Source: Thermomonas sp. XSG | GTDB lineage: Bacteria; Pseudomonadota; Gammaproteobacteria; Xanthomonadales; Xanthomonadaceae | DNA: 64,000 bases | Assembly (NCBI RefSeq): GCF_014678725.1 | Contig: NZ_CP061497.1 | Coordinates: 1 to 64,000, forward strand | Reading direction: 5' to 3' | Shown here: positions 1 through 7,162 of the stretch, one piece after another | Layout: each line of letters starts with the position of its first letter | How positions within the stretch are numbered: position 1 is the first letter of the stretch | The notes under the pieces: model-generated | Told to the model about the DNA's origin: nothing | Databases searched by the model: none | Seen by the model: only the letters and a program-made list of their open reading frames with translations | Translations under genes and position numbers: made by a program

Positions 1-1157
1 CACGCACTCGACGCCAACCCCAGCGCCCCTCTCCCGAAGCGGGCATTGGCTCGATCCATGACCTCCATCAGGCTCTTCGAGCGCGGATCGGCCAGTGCGA
101 AGAGATCCCCTTGTTGGTGGTCGCCGTGAGTCAGATCCAGCAGGCCGACGCCGGCCTTCTTGTAGCGATAGCCCTGCCGATATATCGCCCGCACGAGGTG
201 CTGCGCCAGGCGCAGCACCTCACGGGTGTCGGACGTGGGGGCGATCAGCGGCATGGCGCCGGAAGGGTGGTATTGCGGGGCGTCCGGCTTGAAGGGGTTA
301 GTGTTGCACCAGACCCAGACGCCATTGGCCTGCAGGGAGCGGGAACGCAGCTTCTCGCAGGCGCGCTGGGCGAAGGTCGCCACGGCCTGCTTCAGGTCTT
401 CCAGCGCAACAACCTCGCGGCCGAACGAGCGGCTGACCACGATCTGCTTGCGGTCAGGCTCGCTCTCTTCCAGATCCGCGCAGGCGATGCCCTGCAGCTC
501 GCGCTGGGTGCGGGCCAACACGACGCCGTAGCGTGCTCGCAGTGTTTCGGGGGCGGCGCGGCATAGGTCTGCCGCGGTCAGGATGCCCTCGGCACCTAGC
601 CGCGCCGTGAGGCGGCGCCCCACGCCCCAGACATCCTCCACTGGAAACTTCTCCAGCGCCGCATCACCGGGCAGCACTGTCACGACGCCGTGGGGCGTCT
701 TCTTGGCTAGCTTGTTAGCCAGCTTGGCCAGCGTCTTGGTTGGCCCGATCCCCACGCAGCAGGGAATGCCCACCCACTGCCGGATCCGGGCCCGAACCTC
801 GGCAGCGACCTGCTCGCGCCGTTCCGCCCGGATCCCCTGAAAATCCACGAAGGATTCGTCGATGGAGTAGACCTCCACCCGGGCGAACTGGTCGCGCAGG
901 ATCGACACCACTCGGCCCGACAGGTCGCCGTAGAGGGCGAAGTTGGCCGAGAAGATGCGCAGCTGCCGGCGCAGCGCCGGCGGCACCTCATGGATAGGCT
1001 GCCCCATCCCGATGCCGAGGTCCTTGCACTCCTGGCTGCGCGCGATCACGCAGCCGTCGTTGTTGGACAGCACGCAGACGGGCACGCCCTGCAGCTCGGG
1101 CTTGAACGCCCGCTCGCATGAGGCATAGAAGTTGTTGCCGTCGACCAGGCCGAACAT
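1..1157 (-). CDS. umuC: DNA polymerase V catalytic subunit UmuC (3' end beyond window)
   Basis: Y-family translesion polymerase that copies past damaged bases together with UmuD' and RecA. The protein opens MFGLVDGNNFYASCER, with the metal-binding Asp of the Y-family palm, and carries the catalytic SIDESFVDF motif about 100 residues in. About 385 residues are present; the family is about 420, so only the C-terminal tail is missing past position 1. The visible end (SLMEVMDRANARFGRG) matches the UmuC C-terminal region. The ATG at 1157 follows the unknown gene by 23 bases, and the order umuD, unknown gene, umuC suggests one LexA-controlled transcript. Identification is secure; the true stop is not seen. 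Confidence 0.95.
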   Translation of the reverse strand, partial: MFGLVDGNNFYASCERAFKPELQGVPVCVLSNNDGCVIARSQECKDLGIGMGQPIHEVPPALRRQLRIFSANFALYGDLSGRVVSILRDQFARVEVYSIDESFVDFQGIRAERREQVAAEVRARIRQWVGIPCCVGIGPTKTLAKLANKLAKKTPHGVVTVLPGDAALEKFPVEDVWGVGRRLTARLGAEGILTAADLCRAAPETLRARYGVVLARTQRELQGIACADLEESEPDRKQIVVSRSFGREVVALEDLKQAVATFAQRACEKLRSRSLQANGVWVWCNTNPFKPDAPQYHPSGAMPLIAPTSDTREVLRLAQHLVRAIYRQGYRYKKAGVGLLDLTHGDHQQGDLFALADPRSKSLMEVMDRANARFGRGALGLASSA

Positions 1158-1180
1158 CGGTCATTGCTCCGCTAGACCCA

Positions 1181-1579
1181 TCAGTCCACGGGCAGGTGGA
1201 AGGTCGATTCCGCTTCACTGGGCAGCTGGCGGATCAGGCTCAACACGCCCTCGAAGCGCTGCAACTCGGCTTCCTCGGTAGTGGCTCGCGCATAAGTCTC
1301 CGGCTCATCCAGCACGTCCAGCATCACCGCGGTGGCCGATCCATCCTTGTGCAAGGCCAGATGCGCCTCATAGACACAGGCACCGGTCCAGGAACGCCAG
1401 CACCGCAACACATCGCCGTCCAGCCAGATCGCCCAGCGGTCGTCCATGTCGCGCGGCCACAGGCCTGCCTGCAGCCGCAGGACGTCTTCGATGGCAAACA
1501 CGTGGCGGCACCGCAGCGGCCAGCGGGGGCCTTCCATCGGCTTCAGCTTGTGCTTCCAGCTCTGCGCGGTGCCGCTCAT
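1181..1579 (-). CDS. Unknown protein encoded between umuD and umuC
   Basis: A 132-residue protein that I do not recognise as a named family. I chose the ATG at 1579 because it overlaps the umuD stop in an ATGA arrangement, which points to translational coupling; an ATG 33 bases further upstream would lie inside umuD. The sequence is rich in Trp and acidic residues (WPRDMDDRWAIWLDGDVLRCWRSW) and has no signal peptide or membrane segment, so it is probably cytoplasmic. Its place inside an SOS operon suggests a role with the UmuD-UmuC polymerase or in its control. That is inference from position only. Confidence 0.75.
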   Translation of the reverse strand: MSGTAQSWKHKLKPMEGPRWPLRCRHVFAIEDVLRLQAGLWPRDMDDRWAIWLDGDVLRCWRSWTGACVYEAHLALHKDGSATAVMLDVLDEPETYARATTEEAELQRFEGVLSLIRQLPSEAESTFHLPVD

Positions 1580-2052
1580 CGCCTGCGCCCCAAGAGTTGA
1601 CGGAAGTTCCAAGTCACCACGCCCCAGATCTCCAGCTCCATGTCGGGGGGAACCAGGATCGGGGGATAGTCCGGATGCCCGGAATGAAGCTCGAACCGCC
1701 TGCCGCGCCGTTGCAGCTGCTTGCAGGTGAAGCCACTGTCCCAGATGGCGATCACGATGTGGCCGTGTTGTGGCGTGATGCTGCGATCCACGATCAGCGT
1801 GTCGTCGGGGTAGATGCCGAAATTGATCATCGAGATCCCGGTGTCGGCCCGCATGAAGAAGGTCGAGACGGGATTGAGGATGCAGTGCCGGTTGAGGTCC
1901 AGCGTGTCGTTCTCGCCATAGAAGTCCTCGGCCGGCGACGGGAAGCCGCAGGTCACCCGGTTCGACAGTAAAGGCAGCGCAAGCTCTGGCGCGTCAGCAT
2001 CGGCAGGTCCGATGACGCCAGGCGGGAGGAGGGGCGAGGGGGGATTGAGCAT
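1576..2052 (-). CDS. umuD: Pol V accessory protein UmuD, self-cleaving LexA-type peptidase S24
   Basis: UmuD is cut by RecA-stimulated self-cleavage to UmuD', which partners UmuC in translesion synthesis. The 158-residue protein (family about 140-160) shows the Cys-Gly cleavage site in VTCGFPSPAED. The catalytic Ser lies in GISMINFGIYPDD and the Lys of the Ser-Lys dyad in FTCKQLQ. The first gene of the operon, it is followed by an overlapping unknown gene and then umuC. A consensus Xanthomonad LexA site lies 56 bases upstream of the start, so expression is very likely DNA-damage induced. Confidence 0.95.
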   Translation of the reverse strand: MLNPPSPLLPPGVIGPADADAPELALPLLSNRVTCGFPSPAEDFYGENDTLDLNRHCILNPVSTFFMRADTGISMINFGIYPDDTLIVDRSITPQHGHIVIAIWDSGFTCKQLQRRGRRFELHSGHPDYPPILVPPDMELEIWGVVTWNFRQLLGRRR

Positions 2053-2107
2053 GGCGGCAGTCTCTGGGACGGTGGGCTCACCGTTTGAGACGGGCCATGA
2101 TAGTTGG

Positions 2108-2126
2108 TTAGTAGTAATACTACTAA
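2108..2126. promoter_or_regulatory. LexA binding site (SOS box) upstream of umuD
   Basis: The 19 bases TTAGTAGTAATACTACTAA form a palindrome broken only at the central base and fit the TTAG-N6-TACTA LexA consensus known from Xylella and Xanthomonas. It lies 56 bases upstream of the umuD ATG, a position suited to blocking the umuD promoter. The site is seen directly; LexA control is inferred from the consensus. Confidence 0.9.
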
Positions 2127-2368
2127 TGACCTTTCCCGGCGGGCACTTCCGCCCTACAGCTCAAGAGCTTCCTGAGGCGGAACGCTGGTCTAAGCGCGGT
2201 CGGCAGCCCCGTCATCCCTGGCGGGGCGCGCGACGGGTGGATGTCCTAGCCGGTGGCCGGTCCCGTGCGTTGCCAACGAGTACAGTTTCGCCTGTGGCCC
2301 GGAGGGAGGGCATCAGCCAATATCCATCCGACGGGTCAGAAAAGTCTGGTTCTAGGCGTGGGAAGCGC
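2127..2368. other. Intergenic stretch without a recognisable gene
   Basis: Between the SOS box and the stop of the nucleoside deaminase gene I see no convincing coding frame, hairpin terminator or RNA gene. The start of the stretch probably holds the umuD promoter. Confidence 0.5.
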
Positions 2369-2830
2369 TCAGCCTTGTTGGGCGTCTTTCCACGCCCTGT
2401 AGATATCCGGCTCAAGGCTGATCGGCGCGTGCTGGATGTCCATGGACTGGTCCGCGAACGGCTTGGCCAGGTCGGTGTAGATCGCGGCGGTGGAGAGCCC
2501 GAAGGGCTCGGCGTCCTCATTGGAGTAGGCGTAACGCACCCGCGTGATCCCGGCCATCCGCATTGCTGCCATGCACATGGGGCAGGGCTGGCCGCTGGCA
2601 TAGACCTCGCTGCCGGCAAGGTTGGGTGTCCCGAGCGCCCGGCTGGCGCCCCGAAGGGCGTTCAGCTCGGCATGCGATGTCGGGTCGTTCGTGGCCAGGA
2701 TCTCGTTGACGCCACGGGCGATGACAACACCGTCTCGAACCACAACGGCGCCGAAGGGCCGTCCACCACCTCGCACGTTGTCGTTGGCTAGCTGGATTGC
2801 TTCCGCAAGGAAGTGGGTAGTGGTGTTCAA
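2369..2830 (-). CDS. Nucleoside/guanine deaminase, zinc-dependent CDA fold
   Basis: Hydrolytic deaminase of the guanine deaminase/tRNA adenosine deaminase superfamily. It shows the zinc-binding and catalytic signature as SHAELNALR (His ligand and catalytic Glu) and PCPMCMAA (two Cys ligands). From the TTG at 2830 it is 153 residues, the usual size of bacterial GuaD-like enzymes. I chose TTG because a GGAGG ribosome site sits six bases in front of it and family members begin close to this point (NTTTHFLAEAIQLA). Longer in-frame starts at 2935 and 3190 run towards or into the divergent response regulator gene. Substrate (guanine or another purine or nucleoside) cannot be settled from sequence. 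Confidence 0.85.
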   Translation of the reverse strand: MNTTTHFLAEAIQLANDNVRGGGRPFGAVVVRDGVVIARGVNEILATNDPTSHAELNALRGASRALGTPNLAGSEVYASGQPCPMCMAAMRMAGITRVRYAYSNEDAEPFGLSTAAIYTDLAKPFADQSMDIQHAPISLEPDIYRAWKDAQQG

Positions 2831-2916
2831 CAGCTGCCTCCATGCTTGGTCATTGACGGGAAGAGAAGTTTGCCAGTGACCTCTGACGACCCTTAGCGGA
2901 CATCGAAAGGGTAGGC

Positions 2917-2932
2917 TTAAGGTACGAATAAG
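2917..2932. promoter_or_regulatory. Direct repeat TTAAG-N6-ATAAG, putative response-regulator operator
   Basis: TTAAG and ATAAG are spaced by six bases, a head-to-tail arrangement with 11-base periodicity typical of OmpR/PhoB-family sites such as the PmrA box. It lies 24 bases before the response regulator start. Similar pairs precede the COG4705-type membrane gene and the PepSY gene, suggesting autoregulation and a local regulon. Confidence 0.5.
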
Positions 2933-2955
2933 CATCGCAGGGGACGCTGGCCGGC

Positions 2956-3618
2956 ATGCGACTCCTAGTCGTTGAAGATGACAGCATGATCGGCTCGGCC
3001 TTGCAGGCGCTGCTGGCCAAGGATGGTCATGCGGTTGACTGGGCCGAGGATGGCGCCTCGGCTTCCACGGCGCTGCGTACCAATACCTACGATCTGGTCG
3101 TGCTTGACCTGGGCCTGCCGAGGGTCGACGGCCTGGTGGTGCTGCGTGACATGCGCGCGCGTGGCGACACAACGCCGGTGATCGTGGCAACCGCTCGGGA
3201 TGCCGTCCAAGCTCGTATCTCCGGCCTCGATGCGGGGGCGGATGACTACGTGATCAAGCCCTATGACTACGACGAGTTGTTGGCACGTATCAGGGCGCAG
3301 CTTCGCCGAGCCCACGGACAGGGTCGCTCACAGTACGCGCTGGATGATATTGAGCTTGACCTGAAACACCGGGTGGCGCGCAAGGCTGGGGCGATTGTCG
3401 ATCTGACGGCACGCGAATGGGCGATTCTCGAGCCCCTCGTACTGCGGCCCGGCAGCGTGCTCTCGCGCGAACAGTTGGAAGACAAGTTGTTCGGCTGGGG
3501 CCATGAGGTCGCTAGCAACGCGGTGGAAGTCTACGTGCACGGGATCCGGAAGAAGCTCGGCCAGCAGGTCGTCCAGAACATTCGTGGGTTGGGTTACAAG
3601 GTGCCGGAATGCGAGTAG
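2956..3618 (+). CDS. OmpR/PhoB-family response regulator (QseB/PmrA-like)
   Basis: A 220-residue two-domain regulator. The N-terminal receiver has acidic residues at EDD (7-9), phospho-acceptor Asp51 in VVLDLGLPR and the conserved Lys in DDYVIKPYDYDELL. The C-terminal half is a winged helix (LTAREWAILEPLVLRPG, then VYVHGIRKKLG and IRGLGYKV). It overlaps the kinase gene by ten bases, so the two are one operon. A tandem repeat of OmpR type sits just upstream, consistent with autoregulation. QseB/PmrA resemblance is from overall sequence; the signal is unknown. Confidence 0.93.
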   Translation: MRLLVVEDDSMIGSALQALLAKDGHAVDWAEDGASASTALRTNTYDLVVLDLGLPRVDGLVVLRDMRARGDTTPVIVATARDAVQARISGLDAGADDYVIKPYDYDELLARIRAQLRRAHGQGRSQYALDDIELDLKHRVARKAGAIVDLTAREWAILEPLVLRPGSVLSREQLEDKLFGWGHEVASNAVEVYVHGIRKKLGQQVVQNIRGLGYKVPECE

Positions 3619-4937
3619 GTGGGAAGCCAGGATGGTCATTGACGCGGCGGCTCGTCTGTCTGTTGATGCTGATCCTGTTGGTGATCGCAACCTTGCAGAT
3701 CGGGTTTGTCTACCGAGCCCTGCTGAAGGAGGCCGACGAGGTCTTCGATGCCCAACTCAAGCAGGCAGCGCAAGCATTGGTGTTGACGGCGCCAACCCAG
3801 TCCACGGCACTGGTCTCCCCGGAAGCGGGCAAAGCAGAAGAACTCGACTTGCTGATACGGGAGCGAGGAAGCTCGGGTGAACTTCATTCCACGGTCGATG
3901 GGGTATTCCCGGAGCAAGTGCCACTTGGCTTCGCGGACCTGCATACCTCCCTCGGGGAGATCCGGGTCTTCACCGCGCGCCGGGCGGACCGTGATGTCTC
4001 GGTTGGACAACGGCTGGCGGCGCGTCGTGAGCTCGCTCGCGAGATCGCGTTTTCCGCGCTGTGGCCGCTGTTGTTCCTCGCGGTCGCGGGACTGCTGCTG
4101 TTGTATCTGATCGTGCGGTCTGTATTGGCGCCGGTGACGGAACTCGAACGCCAGATTGGACGCCGGGATCCAGGCGCATTGACGCCAATTGTCGATCCGG
4201 GGCTTCCGCTGGAGATGAGTCCCTTGCTCGTCGCGACCAATGGGTTGCTGGAGCGTCTTTCGAAAGCTCTGGAACACCAGCGGCGCTTCCTGGCCGATGC
4301 CGCCCACGAACTGCGCACGCCGATCGCAGCGATCGGCCTTCAGAACACGCTCGTGGCGCGAGCGGACTCGGACCAGGAGCGTCAACTGGCACTGGAGGCG
4401 CAGGGAGCCGGCATTCGGCGCGCATCAGCACTCGTCGACCAGCTTATGCGGCTGTCTCGCCTGGAGACGGCGGATGCCCCCCTCCAGGTCGCCGAACTCG
4501 ACCTCATGAGCGAGATTCTGGGACTCGTGGACTTGCATCGCTCCGAGAGCGAAGCCAAGCACATCTCCATTGACCTGACTGGCACGGCCGGGTCGGTCCA
4601 TGCCGACGCAGGGTTACTTTCCGCGGTCATCGGTAACCTGATGGGCAATGCCGTCAGGCATTGCCCACCCGGTAGCAAGGTCGTGATCGAGGCCGCTGTG
4701 CGTGATGCGTCGATTGTCGTTACCGTCGACGACAACGGGCCTGGCATCCCGGAAGGAGATCTGCCTGCGATGTTGCGGCCGTTCCACCGCAGTGCCGCCT
4801 CAGGCACGCCTGGGTCAGGCCTGGGTCTTGCCATCGCCCAAGCGGCATGTGAGCGAGCGGGGTGGACGCTGAACCTGTCGCGTTCCCCGCTTGGGGGACT
4901 GCGAGCCAGCGTTCAGCTCGGAACCGGCAACGCCTAA
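3609..4937 (+). CDS. Sensor histidine kinase (QseC/PmrB-like)
   Basis: A 442-residue inner-membrane sensor kinase. Membrane segments lie at about residues 15-37 and 148-170, enclosing a periplasmic sensor domain of about 110 residues, followed by a HAMP-like linker. The dimerisation domain has phospho-His233 in DAAHELRTPIAAIG. The ATPase domain shows an N box (VIGNLMGNAVRHC), a G1 box (VDDNGPGIP) and a G2 box (SGLGLAIAQ). The start overlaps the regulator gene. Downstream membrane and PepSY genes are likely targets, because their promoters share a repeat with the regulator's own promoter. Confidence 0.93.
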   Translation: MRVGGKPGWSLTRRLVCLLMLILLVIATLQIGFVYRALLKEADEVFDAQLKQAAQALVLTAPTQSTALVSPEAGKAEELDLLIRERGSSGELHSTVDGVFPEQVPLGFADLHTSLGEIRVFTARRADRDVSVGQRLAARRELAREIAFSALWPLLFLAVAGLLLLYLIVRSVLAPVTELERQIGRRDPGALTPIVDPGLPLEMSPLLVATNGLLERLSKALEHQRRFLADAAHELRTPIAAIGLQNTLVARADSDQERQLALEAQGAGIRRASALVDQLMRLSRLETADAPLQVAELDLMSEILGLVDLHRSESEAKHISIDLTGTAGSVHADAGLLSAVIGNLMGNAVRHCPPGSKVVIEAAVRDASIVVTVDDNGPGIPEGDLPAMLRPFHRSAASGTPGSGLGLAIAQAACERAGWTLNLSRSPLGGLRASVQLGTGNA

Positions 4938-4950
4938 GTTTCACCTCAGC
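4933..4950. promoter_or_regulatory. Direct repeat CTAAG-N6-CTCAG upstream of the COG4705-like gene
   Basis: The bases CCTAAGTTTCACCTCAGC hold two half-sites spaced six apart. They nearly match the sequence before the PepSY gene (CCTAAGTTTGACATCAGC), with changes at only two positions. Position is about 120 bases before the next gene and directly at the kinase stop codon. Probable binding site of the upstream response regulator (inference). Confidence 0.5.
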
Positions 4951-5069
4951 CTCCAAGGCCAATCTAAGGCCATTCCAACTGACTGTGGCCATGCCAGCGG
5001 CGGTCGCCACGTCGCACACGCGCATGACAAGCAGGGTCTGTGTCATCGCATCGCTATTGGAGGCAGCAC

Positions 5070-5843
5070 TTGAATACGAACAGACTTGAAGCAGATTCCT
5101 CGTCAACCTTGAGCAAGGTGCCTGAGGTTGTCCTCGGCTTCTGGATCATCAAGATCCTTGCGACCACGCTGGGCGAAATCGGTGGGGATGCGGTCACCAT
5201 GTCGATGAATCTCGGCTACCTGGTCGGCACGGTGATCTTCGCCGCGATCTTCATTGCCTTCGTGTATGCCCAGATTCGCGCGCCGCAGTTCAACAAGTGG
5301 CTCTACTGGGGCACCATCATCGCAAGTACGACGGTCGGGACAACGCTCGCGGATTTTGCAGACCGGTCGCTTGGCATCGGTTACACCGGTGGCACGACCT
5401 TGCTGCTGTCGCTGCTGCTCGCCTCGCTCTTTCTCTGGTATCGAACGACCGGCACGATTTCGGTGGCGAGCGTAAAAGATGTTCGGTCGGAATGGTTCTA
5501 CTGGCTCACGATCACCTTCTCACAGACCTTGGGCACGGCCCTTGGCGACTGGGTGGCGGACACCCAGGGCATGGGTTATACCGGCGGCATGCTGTTGTTC
5601 GGCGGGTCACTGGCCGTGATTGCGCTCTTGTACTTCGTGACCAAGGTCAGTCGGACCGGTTTGTTCTGGGCAGCATTCGTGCTGACCCGCCCCCTTGGCG
5701 CAGTCGTCGGTGACTTCCTCGACAAACCGCTAGCAAACGGGGGCTTGGCGCTGTCCCGCTACACGGGCTCAGGCGTACTGCTGATTGCGATCGTGGCGTT
5801 GATCCTGCTGCTGCCACAGCGAGCCGCGAGGCAGGCTCACTGA
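5070..5843 (+). CDS. Four-repeat integral membrane protein, COG4705-like
   Basis: A 257-residue inner-membrane protein of about eight membrane segments, built from four diverged repeats. Each repeat has a TLG-x-GD core, seen as TLGEIGGDAV, TVGTTLADFADRSLGIGYTGG, TLGTALGDWVADTQGMGYTGG and PLGAVVGDFLDKP. The Asp residues inside membrane segments suggest ion or small-solute handling, but no substrate is known to me. I chose TTG at 5070 because GGAGG precedes it by six bases; a GTG at 5040 is in frame but lacks a good ribosome site. It lies downstream of the two-component system and overlaps the next gene (TGATG). Confidence 0.75.
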   Translation: MNTNRLEADSSSTLSKVPEVVLGFWIIKILATTLGEIGGDAVTMSMNLGYLVGTVIFAAIFIAFVYAQIRAPQFNKWLYWGTIIASTTVGTTLADFADRSLGIGYTGGTTLLLSLLLASLFLWYRTTGTISVASVKDVRSEWFYWLTITFSQTLGTALGDWVADTQGMGYTGGMLLFGGSLAVIALLYFVTKVSRTGLFWAAFVLTRPLGAVVGDFLDKPLANGGLALSRYTGSGVLLIAIVALILLLPQRAARQAH

Positions 5844-6589
5844 TGGACGGCAAGGCGTTCATCGGAATTCTGCTTGCGATGGTGTGCATGAGCTATTGCG
5901 GGCTCGCTCAGGCACAGGCCGGTCCGCCGTTGATGACCAATGATGCAGGTTCGCCGGGGCCCGGACATTGGGAAGTGAATCTGGCGGCCATCGGCGAGTG
6001 GAGCGACGGCGAACGATCCGCGTCGGCTCCGGACGCCGATATCAACTACGGGTTGGGCGACAACATCCAGTTGTCGGCGCACCTGCCCTGGATGCGCGTT
6101 CCACTGCAGGGACGAACCGCGACGGGCCTCGGCGCGATCGAATATGCGGTGCGTTGGCGGTTCCTGGATCAGGACAGCGCCGGCCTGGATCTGGCGATCC
6201 AACCGCATGTCGTCGTCCCCGGAACCCCGAGGGCGGTTCGTGACGGATTGAGCCAGTCGCATCGGGAGTACGCGCTTCCGATCCAGGCGGTCCACCACTG
6301 GGCTCGCTTCACCACAGGCGTGGAGGTGGCGCGCCATTGGGTGGAGCATGAGCGGGGTGCCGATCAGCTCGGCATTTTCGCGGCGGCTAGTTGCGGCGAG
6401 ATGGAATGCCTCGCCGAGATCAACTCGACACATGAGCATGGCGGACTGACCCAGACGTTCCTTGGTATCGGTGGTCGTCGCGCTCTGTCGGACCACGTCA
6501 AGCTGATGGGCGCCATCGATCACCAGGTCAACGGGCCTGCCTCCATGCGCGTCGACGTGGTGTACCTGGGTATTCAGGTCACCTACTAG
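5843..6589 (+). CDS. Putative outer-membrane beta-barrel protein
   Basis: A 248-residue exported protein with a signal peptide (about residues 1-26, ending AQAQAG). The mature part alternates polar and hydrophobic residues and ends in YLGIQVTY, an aromatic C-terminus typical of outer-membrane barrels. The opening of the mature chain (PLMTNDAGSPGPGHWEVN) resembles barrels described as MetA-pathway or transporter-like proteins. The ATG overlaps the stop of the membrane-protein gene, so the two are co-translated. Function unknown; it may form a trans-envelope pair with its neighbour. Confidence 0.7.
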   Translation: MDGKAFIGILLAMVCMSYCGLAQAQAGPPLMTNDAGSPGPGHWEVNLAAIGEWSDGERSASAPDADINYGLGDNIQLSAHLPWMRVPLQGRTATGLGAIEYAVRWRFLDQDSAGLDLAIQPHVVVPGTPRAVRDGLSQSHREYALPIQAVHHWARFTTGVEVARHWVEHERGADQLGIFAAASCGEMECLAEINSTHEHGGLTQTFLGIGGRRALSDHVKLMGAIDHQVNGPASMRVDVVYLGIQVTY

Positions 6590-6610
6590 GCCTGTAAAGG
6601 CTTCGCGCAG

Positions 6611-6628
6611 CCTAAGTTTGACATCAGC
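6611..6628. promoter_or_regulatory. Direct repeat CTAAG-N6-ATCAG upstream of the PepSY gene
   Basis: CCTAAGTTTGACATCAGC repeats, with two changes, the sequence found at 4933-4950. It lies 60 bases before the PepSY start, a usual distance for an OmpR-family activator site. Confidence 0.5.
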
Positions 6629-6687
6629 AATCGCGTGGACCCTGTAGATGCCGACGACGCGTCGGAACCTCGAAAAAGGAGAAAGTA

Positions 6688-7029
6688 ATGAACGTGATTG
6701 TTCGAATTACTGCTGTCGCGCTTCTCGCAGTTGGATTGGGTGGCCTCGTGGGTACTGCCTTCGCGAAGGATCATGCAAAGATCAGCAAGGAACAGGCCCA
6801 GAAGATTGCACTGGAACAAGCGCCTGGCGGAAAAGTGAAAAGCTCCGAGCTGGAGCAGGAGAAGGGCGCACTCGTCTGGTCCTTCGACATCTCCATGCCC
6901 GGAACCCGTGACATCACCGAAGTTCTAGTAAACGCCGAGACCGGGGCCGTGGTTGAGGTGAGCAAGGAAACGCCCGACCAGCAGGATGCCGAAGAGCGGG
7001 AAGAGGCGAAGGAAGATAAGTCCAAGTAA
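6688..7029 (+). CDS. Exported PepSY-domain protein
   Basis: A 113-residue protein with a signal peptide (cut after GTAFA) and one PepSY domain (ISKEQAQKIALEQAPGGKVKSSELEQ, then WSFDISMP and VLVNAETGAVVEVSKE). The tail is highly charged (EEREEAKEDKSK). PepSY proteins sit in the periplasm and often accompany QseBC/PmrAB-type systems, as here; they may bind a ligand or modulate the sensor. A strong AAAGGAGAAA ribosome site precedes the ATG. It is followed by a perfect hairpin. Confidence 0.88.
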   Translation: MNVIVRITAVALLAVGLGGLVGTAFAKDHAKISKEQAQKIALEQAPGGKVKSSELEQEKGALVWSFDISMPGTRDITEVLVNAETGAVVEVSKETPDQQDAEEREEAKEDKSK

Positions 7030-7043
7030 GACCCGCTTAGTGG

Positions 7044-7067
7044 CAAGCGGGCCATCTGGCCCGCTTG
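7044..7067 (+). terminator. Hairpin terminator after the PepSY gene
   Basis: Ten-base perfect stem CAAGCGGGCC/GGCCCGCTTG with loop ATCT, starting 14 bases after the stop. Only a short T-run (TCCTTA) follows, so termination may be partial. Confidence 0.65.
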
Positions 7068-7102
7068 TCCTTATGCGATCCGTAGCGAACGTCTGGTATT
7101 GA

Positions 7103-7136
7103 CCGATTACCGTCGCTATGCGACCCGAAGCGGACA
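7103..7136. repeat. Dispersed intergenic repeat, copy 1 (integron side)
   Basis: These 34 bases recur at 50182-50215 with two differences (T/C and G/A). They contain GTCGCTATGCGACCC and end in AAGCGGACA. This copy lies at the 3' end of intI; the other lies in front of the giant defence gene. Confidence 0.8.
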
Positions 7137-7157
7137 TCCGTTGGATGTCCGCTTCGG
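7125..7157 (-). terminator. Perfect 15-bp hairpin after intI
   Basis: CCGAAGCGGACATCC and GGATGTCCGCTTCGG form a 15-base stem with loop GTT. It starts six bases after the intI stop codon and could end intI transcripts. No T-run follows on the minus strand, so it may instead be a dispersed palindrome. Confidence 0.55.
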
Positions 7158-7162
7158 CAGCT

